A DNA stretch of 64,000 nt, taken from NCBI RefSeq assembly GCF_028693135.1, contig NZ_JAQUVZ010000010.1, positions 1 through 64,000 of the forward strand. Direction: 5' to 3'. Origin of the DNA: Methanosarcina sp. GTDB lineage: Archaea > Halobacteriota > Methanosarcinia > Methanosarcinales > Methanosarcinaceae. The notes below the pieces were generated by a model, which did not search any database, was not told the DNA's origin, and worked only from the letters and a program-made list of their open reading frames with translations. Made by a program: the position numbers and the translations under genes. This document shows positions 19,619 to 26,591 of this stretch, piece by piece (position 1 is the stretch's first letter; each line of letters starts with the position of its first letter).

Positions 19619-20917
19619 TCAAGCGTTTGCCCTTGCTACAAGCTCTTCTGCTGCTCTCCGGGCTTCTTCCATCACTTTTACCTCATCCAGCACAAGTACC
19701 CTGTAATTGTCCATAAGGACTTTTCCGTCCACTATTGTTGTCCTGACATCGCTTCCTTTTGCAGAATATACCAGATGGGACGGGACATCGAAGCAGGGGG
19801 TAAGGTGCGGTTTTTTCATATCCACTATAATTACATCAGCCTTCTTTCCCACCTTCAACATTCCGGTTTCCGTGCCAAGGGCTTTTGCCCCGTTAACGGT
19901 TGCCATCTCAAGGACCTGGCGAGCCGGAAGAGCGGTCGGGTTGCCTGTACTCACTTTATGCAGGAGGGCAGCGGTCTTCATTTCTTCAAACAGGTCAAGG
20001 TTGTTGTTTGAGGCGCAGCCATCAGTGCCAAGGGTGACATTCATTCCCTTTTCCAGCATCTTGTATACCGGAGCAATTCCTGATGCCAGTTTCATATTAC
20101 TTATGGGGTTGTGGGATACATTTACTCCCCTTTTCCTTAAAATTTCTATATCCCCATCCGAAAGCCAGACACAATGGGCAGCAAGCACATCAGGGCCTAA
20201 GAACCCCAGGTCTTCGAGCAGGTGCACCGAGCATTTCCCGTACCTTTCTTTCATTGCATTCAGTTCGGCTTCGGTTTCCAGGACATGGATATGGATGCCT
20301 GCGCCGTCCCTGCGAGCTTCTTCTTTTACCTTTGCAAGGAACTCCTCTGAGCATGTATTCGGGGCATGGGGGCCATACATGGTTTTTATCCTTCCGCCGG
20401 CTGCTCCCTGCCAGGCCCGGACAAAGCGCTTTCCTTCCTTGAGGTCAGCTTCTCCTTTTTCTTCGTTCCAGAGCTCTATCAGGCCGTGAGAGAGTGAAGC
20501 CCTGAGTCCCGATACTTCAACAGCCTTTGCAGTTTCATCCATAAAAAAATACATGTCTGCAAAGGAAGTTGTTCCGGATTTGATCATTTCCAGGCATGCG
20601 AGCAGGCTGCCCTTATAAACATCTTCTGCCTTCAACTGGGCTTCGGCAGGCCAGATATGTTTCTCAAGCCACTCCGCAAGCTGGAGGTCATCGGCATAAC
20701 CCCGGAAAAGAGTCATTGCTGCATGGGTATGTGTGTTCACAAGCCCTGGCATTACTACCGAACCGTTTGCATCGATCACGATATCGGCACTTTCGTTGGT
20801 TTTTTCCCCGATTTCAGTGATCTTTCCGTCTTCAATAACAACAGTCCCGTTTTTAAGGTCCCCCGCATCAGGGTCCATCGTTAAAACATAAGCATTTTTT
20901 ATTATTATGTCAGCCAT
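19619..20917 (-). CDS. dadD: 5'-deoxyadenosine / S-adenosylhomocysteine / MTA deaminase
   Basis: Amidohydrolase-fold deaminase (432 aa) acting on 5'-deoxyadenosine from radical-SAM reactions and on SAH and MTA. Metal-binding and catalytic motifs are visible: H63-x-H65 (NTHTHAAM), then GIHIHVLETEAE, AAHCVWLSD and LGTDGCASNNNLDL. The N- and C-terminal beta sandwich (ADIIIKNAYVLTMDP; KADVIIVDMKKPHL) is typical. ATG 20917 is chosen because the family starts with MADIIIKNA; the upstream ten codons have no support. It lies 233 bp upstream of the SAH/SIH hydrolase on the same strand, so SAH to SIH to homocysteine could run as a two-gene pathway. Confidence 0.9.
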   Translation of the reverse strand: MADIIIKNAYVLTMDPDAGDLKNGTVVIEDGKITEIGEKTNESADIVIDANGSVVMPGLVNTHTHAAMTLFRGYADDLQLAEWLEKHIWPAEAQLKAEDVYKGSLLACLEMIKSGTTSFADMYFFMDETAKAVEVSGLRASLSHGLIELWNEEKGEADLKEGKRFVRAWQGAAGGRIKTMYGPHAPNTCSEEFLAKVKEEARRDGAGIHIHVLETEAELNAMKERYGKCSVHLLEDLGFLGPDVLAAHCVWLSDGDIEILRKRGVNVSHNPISNMKLASGIAPVYKMLEKGMNVTLGTDGCASNNNLDLFEEMKTAALLHKVSTGNPTALPARQVLEMATVNGAKALGTETGMLKVGKKADVIIVDMKKPHLTPCFDVPSHLVYSAKGSDVRTTIVDGKVLMDNYRVLVLDEVKVMEEARRAAEELVARANA

Positions 20918-20944
20918 ATGATCATATCCGTCAGGTTTGAACTG

Positions 20945-21060
20945 CAACTTTATTTGACTTCAACTTTATTTGACTTCAACTTTATTGGACTTCAACTTTA
21001 TTGGACTTCAACTTCATTAGACTTCAACTTTATTGGACTACAGCTTTATTGAACTGCGAC
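20945..21060. repeat. 16-bp tandem repeat upstream of dadD
   Basis: About seven copies of ACTTCAACTTTATTGG with drift at the distal (21060) side. It begins about 28 bp upstream of the dadD start, in the expected promoter/leader region. Confidence 0.9.
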
Positions 21061-21347
21061 TTATAAGGTAACTAACTCGAGTTTAAGATGTTATCCTAAA
21101 AAAAGTTGTCCTGAGAATTCTCCGGAATTATCCTGTACTCTTCATAAAATACAAGTCTTTATAAATTGTTTCTGGCTAGTAAGGTCTGGAGTTTTCAGGG
21201 TTTAGATTTCAGGATCCCGGAAGAAAAATCGGCTTTTGGAGCGTTATCAGAAACGTCGGGATTTTGCTGCTCCAAATACTCAGCCGAGATTTTTTGCTCC
21301 AAATCCTTCAAATTAGCTATCTAATAGGGTTTTTACTTGCAGGGGGT
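21061..21347. other. Intergenic region, no gene seen
   Basis: Sequence between the dadD tandem repeat and the end of the HD hydrolase gene. I see no open frame of note; a TTTATAA-like stretch near 21160-21170 could serve as a distal promoter element for dadD. Confidence 0.4.
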
Positions 21348-21992
21348 TTATTTGCCGGCTCCGGTTTCCAGGTTAAGAGCTTCAAGGTAAAGGTGCATTA
21401 TCTTCAGCCTTTCTTCTGCAATCTTCTTTGCTTTAGCGGTATTCAACTTTTGGGGGATAGTGAAAGGCTTGTAGTGCATGTATTCGTTAAAGCCTTCAAC
21501 AGGACCCCTGACATAGACCGTCTTTTTTGAGCTTCCTTTATCCAGTCCTGTTGTGTGCTTCAGCATCCTGAGAGCTCCCATTGAAAGGATAGACCTGAAA
21601 ATTCCAATTGCTCCCAGGGCATCGAGCCTGTCGGCGTCCTGAAGGATCCTGGCTTCTATTGTTTCCGGGCTTTCCCCCCCGCTGAACCGGTGTGTCAGGA
21701 TGCAGTATGTCACAGCTTCAATAGTCTTTTTTTCAACACCTGCCCTCCCCAGAAATTCGGAGGCTATCTCTGCACTGTAGAGGGCATGGTCTCCCCCCAC
21801 CTCATGTTCTTTGATAACCCCGACGTCATGCAGAAGAGCCGCAAGCTGAAGGATGAAAAGGTCTCCCCCTTCTTCTTTCTGGATTTCCATGCAGAGGGCT
21901 TCTACGCGGGTTATATGGGACATATCGTGGGAACTGGGCTCTCCGTCATGAAAAGTAGCCGCAAATTCCCTCGTTTTTTCTATCAGGTCCAT
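21348..21992 (-). CDS. HD-domain metal-dependent phosphohydrolase
   Basis: Small HD-superfamily protein (214 aa). The metal ligands can be followed: H in SSHDMSHITRVEAL, the doublet in AALLHDVGVI, and the distal D in ILQDADRLDALGA. Similar single-domain HD proteins hydrolyse phosphate esters of nucleotides; the substrate cannot be told. ATG 21992 is preferred (AGGA 6-8 nt upstream); a TTG six codons earlier is possible. It lies just 25 bp downstream of the 4-phosphopantoate ligase gene and is probably cotranscribed with it. Confidence 0.85.
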   Translation of the reverse strand: MDLIEKTREFAATFHDGEPSSHDMSHITRVEALCMEIQKEEGGDLFILQLAALLHDVGVIKEHEVGGDHALYSAEIASEFLGRAGVEKKTIEAVTYCILTHRFSGGESPETIEARILQDADRLDALGAIGIFRSILSMGALRMLKHTTGLDKGSSKKTVYVRGPVEGFNEYMHYKPFTIPQKLNTAKAKKIAEERLKIMHLYLEALNLETGAGK

Positions 21993-22017
21993 GTAAGTAT
22001 CCTGCTTCAAGTATCTT

Positions 22018-22779
22018 TCAGTATTCTATTTCTGCAATCAGGATCTTGAGGTGTTCCTGAATTTCAGAAATAGCCTCGGAGAGGGCTTTTTTGTTCTCGT
22101 AAGTGGTAATCAGCTCCACAAGTTCTTCTTTCCTCTCCTTTTTCATTTCCTGTGCAAGCTTGGCCATATTTTCGAGAGCCCTTGTAAGGTTGTCCACTAT
22201 TGAGATTGTGGCGGTTCTGGAGGTCCGTGAAAGAGGGTTCAGGTCAATTGTTATGACAGTCTTTCCCATCTCTACAAGTTTCTCACAACGGTCTCCATCC
22301 TCCAGGGGGACGAGCACAACGTCTGCCGTATAGATTCCCTTGCTGTCTACAAGCCGCCTGTCATGGGAGAGTTCAAGGCTTGCATCCGGATTCTTTCCAA
22401 GCACCTCAGAAGCTCCGTTGGCCTTCAAATGTTCTATTATGAGGTGCACCCGGGTTTCGGTCCTGTGGAAAAGATTTACTTCAATCTGAGCTCCGGTAAT
22501 GTCTGCCAGGGCAACGACTTTTTCAGGAGCCAGGACTGCGACGTTACCATTTACGGAAATAACCGGGTTTTCTGCCAGAAGAAGTGCAGCAACTGCCGCC
22601 CTTTCTGCATACAGGGCAGATTCGGTGCTACGCTCGCCTATAAGGTAGTCAAAGCTTTCGCCTCTTCCCTGGGCAATAAGCCCCTGAATACTTGTAATTC
22701 CCATCTTTACCCCGGCTGCAACCTTTTCACGGGCGAGCAGGGATTCATACCTCGGGTGGTCTTGGGGTATATCGGTCAT
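22018..22779 (-). CDS. 4-phosphopantoate--beta-alanine ligase (archaeal phosphopantothenate synthetase)
   Basis: Archaeal enzyme that condenses 4-phosphopantoate with beta-alanine using ATP in CoA biosynthesis, replacing bacterial PanC order of steps. The 253-aa product shows the family pattern IPQDHPRYESLLAREK at the N-terminus, GITSIQGLIAQGRGESFDYLIGE, ANPVISVNGN-like ENPVISVNGN, and the TIDLNPLSRTSRTATISIVDN block. The start ATG 22779 has AAGGT 11 nt upstream. Upstream lies a striking phased repeat with TATA-like boxes. Confidence 0.9.
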   Translation of the reverse strand: MTDIPQDHPRYESLLAREKVAAGVKMGITSIQGLIAQGRGESFDYLIGERSTESALYAERAAVAALLLAENPVISVNGNVAVLAPEKVVALADITGAQIEVNLFHRTETRVHLIIEHLKANGASEVLGKNPDASLELSHDRRLVDSKGIYTADVVLVPLEDGDRCEKLVEMGKTVITIDLNPLSRTSRTATISIVDNLTRALENMAKLAQEMKKERKEELVELITTYENKKALSEAISEIQEHLKILIAEIEY

Positions 22780-22798
22780 ATGTGTCGTTTACCTTCTA

Positions 22799-22869
22799 CT
22801 TTTATATTACTTTTATATTACTTTTATATTACATTTATATAACTTTTATATAACTTTTATATAACTTTT
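22799..22869 (-). promoter_or_regulatory. 11-bp tandem repeat of TATA-like boxes upstream of the CoA-pathway ligase
   Basis: On the minus strand AAGTTATATAA / AAGTAATATAA repeats about 6.5 times with an 11-bp period. Each unit resembles an archaeal TATA box. The proximal one (centre about 22805) is about 26 bp upstream of the ATG at 22779; the others would give transcripts with successively longer leaders. Confidence 0.75.
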
Positions 22870-22907
22870 TTACTTAGATCTTGCCTTATCCAGCCTTATC
22901 TTACATT

Positions 22908-23864
22908 TTAATCTTGAGCTTTTTTATTCGAAACGTCCAGGATGATTCCCTCACTGCTCGGGACGATCATGGTCTGGATTTCCTGGCCCTCAAGCATCTG
23001 GATGTACTTGTAGCGGATAAGGTCAGGGTTTTTCTTGATTTCCTCATTTATCATCATGAGAGCTGCTGCTTCCCCTCGGGCCCGGATGATGGTGGCATTG
23101 GCGACCCCGTCGGCTTCGATGACCTTTCTCTCAGCCTCGAGTTCTTCTTTCTGTTTCACAAAAATCATCCTCTGGGCTTCCTGGTCAGCCTGCAGTTTCT
23201 CTTCGATTGCCGTTGCAACCCTTTCCGGGAGCTGCACGTTCCTGAGCAGGACTTCCTCAACAATGAATCCGTCATTTTTCAGACGATCTTCAAGCTCGGT
23301 TTGCATCTCTTCTGCAACAACCTGCCTCTGCTGCCCATAGATTTCCATTGCTGTGTGCCTGGAGACAACTTCCCTTATCACGGACTTGACGGTCGGACGT
23401 ATGATCTTTTCGGCATAAGCCGTGCCAAGTTTCTGGTGCACACTGCTTGCCTCCGTGGAGATCAGTCTGTGGCGGATCGAAATATCCAGGCCAAGGGTCA
23501 AACCCTCTCTGGTCAGGGCATTGATCCGGTCATCTCCTACCCTTTCCCCTTCCGAAGCCTGAGAACTCATGGTATAGACCTGGCTCTGCACGGAGTACTT
23601 GGTTACTGAGACCCAGGGTGGGACGATGTGCAACCCTTCTCCGAGTTCATCTGCCTGAACCCCTCCGAACTGGCTGAATTTCACTCCTACCTCTCCCGCG
23701 CCGACGGATACTAATATCGATCCAAAGGCTACGGAAAAGATGATAAGGATCGCAAAGATGATTGCGATTGTGCGAAGAATCGGACCCGCCATCGCAGGTA
23801 TCCTTTTAAGTGGATCAATAGGTCTTGAGCTACCTTTATCGTCCCAGTCGTCATTAAGATTCAT
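22908..23864 (-). CDS. SPFH/band-7 (prohibitin/HflK-like) membrane protein
   Basis: Membrane-anchored scaffold protein of the prohibitin/HflC/K type (318 aa). A short polar N-terminus rich in Asp and Trp (NLNDDWDD) is followed by one membrane segment (about 31-55), the SPFH domain (GAGEVGVKFSQFGGV...GLHIVPPWV), and a long charged helix typical of oligomer assembly (EKLQADQEAQRM...AERKVIEADGVANATIIRARGEAAA). ATG 23864 is chosen because GGAAGGT lies just upstream. In other organisms these proteins form rings around membrane proteases; no protease gene is next to it here. Confidence 0.88.
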   Translation of the reverse strand: MNLNDDWDDKGSSRPIDPLKRIPAMAGPILRTIAIIFAILIIFSVAFGSILVSVGAGEVGVKFSQFGGVQADELGEGLHIVPPWVSVTKYSVQSQVYTMSSQASEGERVGDDRINALTREGLTLGLDISIRHRLISTEASSVHQKLGTAYAEKIIRPTVKSVIREVVSRHTAMEIYGQQRQVVAEEMQTELEDRLKNDGFIVEEVLLRNVQLPERVATAIEEKLQADQEAQRMIFVKQKEELEAERKVIEADGVANATIIRARGEAAALMMINEEIKKNPDLIRYKYIQMLEGQEIQTMIVPSSEGIILDVSNKKAQD

Positions 23865-24435
23865 AATCTTACCTTCCGCTCGGTGAATGAAATACAATAC
23901 TCTTTGAAATATGTTGTTTTCATTTCCTGCATCTTTAGATACAACTCTGCAAGGTTTCCAAAAAGCAGGCAGTAGCTGATTTTATCCATTCTCTTTTATT
24001 TCGGCCCTATATTCGGCAGGTCGACATAAAAATGGAAACATTTTTCTAGACACCGTTTTTGAAACAAGAACATCTAACTGACAACCTTTGAGAATGTCTA
24101 CATATACTCTAAATCTCGGTTCATATATAAGTGAAAGAGTGTGTATGAAATTATAAATATTGGTATATATATTGGATGTAATTGCCAAAATATGGTGAAA
24201 AATGGCATCTAAAAAACTTATTCAGAAAATGCAAAACACCTTCCGAATGTAGTTTATATGACCTCCATACCTTTTGTTGTCCGATCATATTTAAACTGTG
24301 GGGCCTGAGAAATTTTGTGCTCACCCGGCTTCCGGCTTTAGCGTTCTGGAGATAACTTCTGTTTTCGAACAGAGTCCGGAACAAAAAAAAGGTTGTAATA
24401 ATAAATACCGATACTTTTTAAAATGACAGAACGAC
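23865..24435. other. Intergenic region, no convincing gene
   Basis: About 570 bp between the SPFH gene and the LysE-type gene. Two minus-strand open frames (68 and 77 codons) overlap each other, have odd composition and no ribosome-binding site, so I reject them. TATATATTG and TATATAAG stretches near 24120-24180 are promoter candidates for the SPFH gene, implying a long leader. Confidence 0.45.
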
Positions 24436-25053
24436 TCATTGTAAAATATTATTGTTATTGATCATGAACCACAGCCCAAAGCATGCCATAAAACCTCCAC
24501 AGATATATACCAGTTTTTCATGTGTGGGCTGTGAAATTATTTCCGTTCCTCTGGAAAAAGATGAAGACACAGCTACAAGAAATCCAAGGTCTGCTGCCCA
24601 GTGCCCGATAATAAATGCAATTACTGCGAAGATGCCTGTAAGATACTCCTGAAGAAGGATCGCACTGCCTGCTGTTAACCACCATGCAACAAAAAATGGA
24701 TTCAGTGCTGAAGTTATAATTCCTGCGGATACCGTACCTGAGAAAGGGTTCAATGCCGAAGTCATAATTCCAGAAGATACAAGACCCGAAGAGAGATTCA
24801 TGCTGCTGGCTGAAATAGAGATATCCATTGTAGAGGCTTCTTTTGCTTTTTTGATCATTACGAGCCCGAAGACCACCATCATTAAACCGCCCGTTATAGC
24901 CAGATACGAGATTACTGATTTTCCAAAGAACGATGATGCACCTATCAGAATAAGTACGAAAAATACGAGTTCTACAAGGGCATGACCTAGGAATATCGAA
25001 GGCCCTGCTCGCCATCCTTTCTGAAAAGACGCTCCGATTGTCGCAAACATCAT
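24436..25053 (-). CDS. LysE/RhtB-type exporter; N-terminus lies upstream of first standard start
   Basis: Polytopic amino-acid exporter family protein. The coded part from ATG 25053 (205 aa) shows FATIGASFQKGWRAGP, five membrane segments and the family ALNPFFVAWWLTAGSA motif. The same frame upstream reads LTKALILGFTVGISAAIIPGP, the expected first membrane segment and PGP motif of the family, so the real protein should begin near 25125, where only ATA/ATC codons exist. A 16-residue internal duplication (SALNPF occurs twice) is unusual. Possibly a start-damaged pseudogene; see findings. Confidence 0.75.
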   Translation of the reverse strand: MMFATIGASFQKGWRAGPSIFLGHALVELVFFVLILIGASSFFGKSVISYLAITGGLMMVVFGLVMIKKAKEASTMDISISASSMNLSSGLVSSGIMTSALNPFSGTVSAGIITSALNPFFVAWWLTAGSAILLQEYLTGIFAVIAFIIGHWAADLGFLVAVSSSFSRGTEIISQPTHEKLVYICGGFMACFGLWFMINNNNILQ

Positions 25054-25125
25054 TGGCCCGGGGATAATGGCTGCAGATATGCCTACTGTGAAACCAAGAA
25101 TAAGAGCTTTAGTTAATTCGATTAT

Positions 25126-25428
25126 GAAACCACCCGGAAACTATCTGAATATAAAAACATAGAGAGTAATTATATAAAAATGTTTTGAGGCTGATCAGAT
25201 AGTATCGTTATGGAATCAATCAGGAAAAATGTATTTCGGCTTACAGAAATCGATTTATTCAAATAGATTTTATGGATTATTACCAATTGATGATTATAGA
25301 GAATATTCGGCAGAATCTTATTTGTAATAAAATAATTATTACTAACTACTTAATGTTAATTGTTCACTTCTAACTGCTAATTGCTTTATAACTGAGTAAA
25401 TTAATTTATTTTTAAGTACTAATTTCCA
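25126..25428. other. AT-rich intergenic region upstream of the LysE-type gene
   Basis: About 300 bp, very AT-rich, holding the promoter region of the LysE-type gene. TTTTTATATAATTAC-like sequence on the minus strand (rc of about 25160-25175) is a TATA-box candidate. No gene seen. Confidence 0.4.
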
Positions 25429-26301
25429 TCATCCGTTCGTTAGCGATTTTTGCTTCCGGTTAACCATATAAAATTTCAAAAGTACAGCTCCTGCCATAAT
25501 TACTGCAAGCCCTGTTGAGAAGTAAGGAGACCTTATTACATCCCAGCGACCAGACCAGATAAGAAATCCTGTAAGGAAAAGGACAGAAGACCCGGCAATT
25601 CCTGAGATTTCTACCGGAACTTTTATCGAACCCAGGGTAAAACGATCTCGATTTTCAATGGCTTCAATGCGGGATTCAAATTTTCTTATACACTCTTCGG
25701 ATACACTTTCCTGAACTTTAATGTCCCTGACTTCATTCCCTAGTTTTTCAATATCTGGCTCAAGGTTACTGTGCACAAAATCAGAAAGTTCAGAAATAGC
25801 AGCCTGTAGAGAATGGAGGCTTTCTGAGAGGCGCGAAAAAAGAGCACTTATATCCCTTACCCGGTAACTGGCTCCTGAAACTTCCGAAGAACTATCATGA
25901 AAAATTATGGAACCATTTGAGGCTTCTGAAGAGGGAAGCACTGCACCGAAGGCAAAAGTTGAAATATCCTCTTCAGAGAGCGACGTAACAGAGTCTGAAA
26001 GCAGAGGATTCTCCGGAAGAGTAAAAAAAGCTTCAGGAGAAATAGAAGGCCCCTGTGGAGAAACTGAAGAACCTGCAGCAAGATTTACAGAGTTTACTTC
26101 TTGAAAAGAATCTGGAGATATTCCTGAAAAAGCCTTTCCAGCCTTCAAAGTCTGAGGTGCTTCAAGGGATAAGCGGCGCTCAACTGCCCTCAACCGCTTT
26201 TCAAAGCTTCTGATACTCTGGTCAAAAACCTCGATTCTCCCCTGCAAATCGCCCCTGATTTCGGGCTCTAACTGATATGATTTACTCAATTGAACCACCA
26301 C
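25429..26301 (-). CDS. Hypothetical coiled-coil protein with two C-terminal membrane segments
   Basis: Not recognised as a named family. 290 aa: a charged N-terminal helix (about 15-50, RIEVFDQSIRSFEKRLRAVERRL), a Ser/Pro-rich low-complexity middle (about 60-140), a long helix with heptad character (about 150-225), then two hydrophobic segments (about 232-250 and 262-282) and a basic tail. Likely a membrane-tethered coiled-coil protein facing the cytosol. GTG 26301 opens the frame, but TTG 26289 has GGAGTGGTGG just upstream and is a strong alternative (286 aa). Confidence 0.65.
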   Translation of the reverse strand: MVVQLSKSYQLEPEIRGDLQGRIEVFDQSIRSFEKRLRAVERRLSLEAPQTLKAGKAFSGISPDSFQEVNSVNLAAGSSVSPQGPSISPEAFFTLPENPLLSDSVTSLSEEDISTFAFGAVLPSSEASNGSIIFHDSSSEVSGASYRVRDISALFSRLSESLHSLQAAISELSDFVHSNLEPDIEKLGNEVRDIKVQESVSEECIRKFESRIEAIENRDRFTLGSIKVPVEISGIAGSSVLFLTGFLIWSGRWDVIRSPYFSTGLAVIMAGAVLLKFYMVNRKQKSLTNG

Positions 26302-26591
26302 TCCATAAAATTATTTAATATTAAATCAGACCCCGACAGTATATAAATTTTTTGACAACATTGCAGAAAGTATAAGAAGTATACCTTGAAAAAAAAAGAA
26401 AGAAAAGGAAGCTCCATATTAATCAGTAATCTGTCCCTTGACCCGGAAACCGATTTTCAATCCATAAGTTATAAAGCTCTTCCAGCTTGTATCAGCCCGT
26501 CAAAAGAAAGAGGAATCAGAAACAAAAAAAAGAAAAAAGTGAAGTATAAAAAAGAAGCTAAAAATAAGGGAATAAAAGGAAAATGAGAGAA
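26302..26591. other. Intergenic region rich in A tracts
   Basis: Poly-purine sequence between two minus-strand genes. A 66-codon plus-strand frame rich in Lys arises from A tracts and lacks features of a gene. On the minus strand it ends in pyrimidine-rich runs (rc of 26520-26580), as expected of a T-rich transcription end downstream of the PIN-ATPase gene's neighbour. Confidence 0.4.

Noticed and set aside
20945-21060. Tandem repeat as a CRISPR array
   Set aside because: The 16-bp units are contiguous with no unique spacers, and no cas gene is nearby; the same holds for the other arrays in the window.
23982-24384. Two small minus-strand open frames in the gap before the LysE-type gene
   Set aside because: They overlap each other, lack ribosome-binding sites and have no recognisable sequence.
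26386-26586. 66-codon Lys-rich plus-strand frame
   Set aside because: It stems from A-rich DNA between two minus-strand genes and shows no sign of selection as protein.
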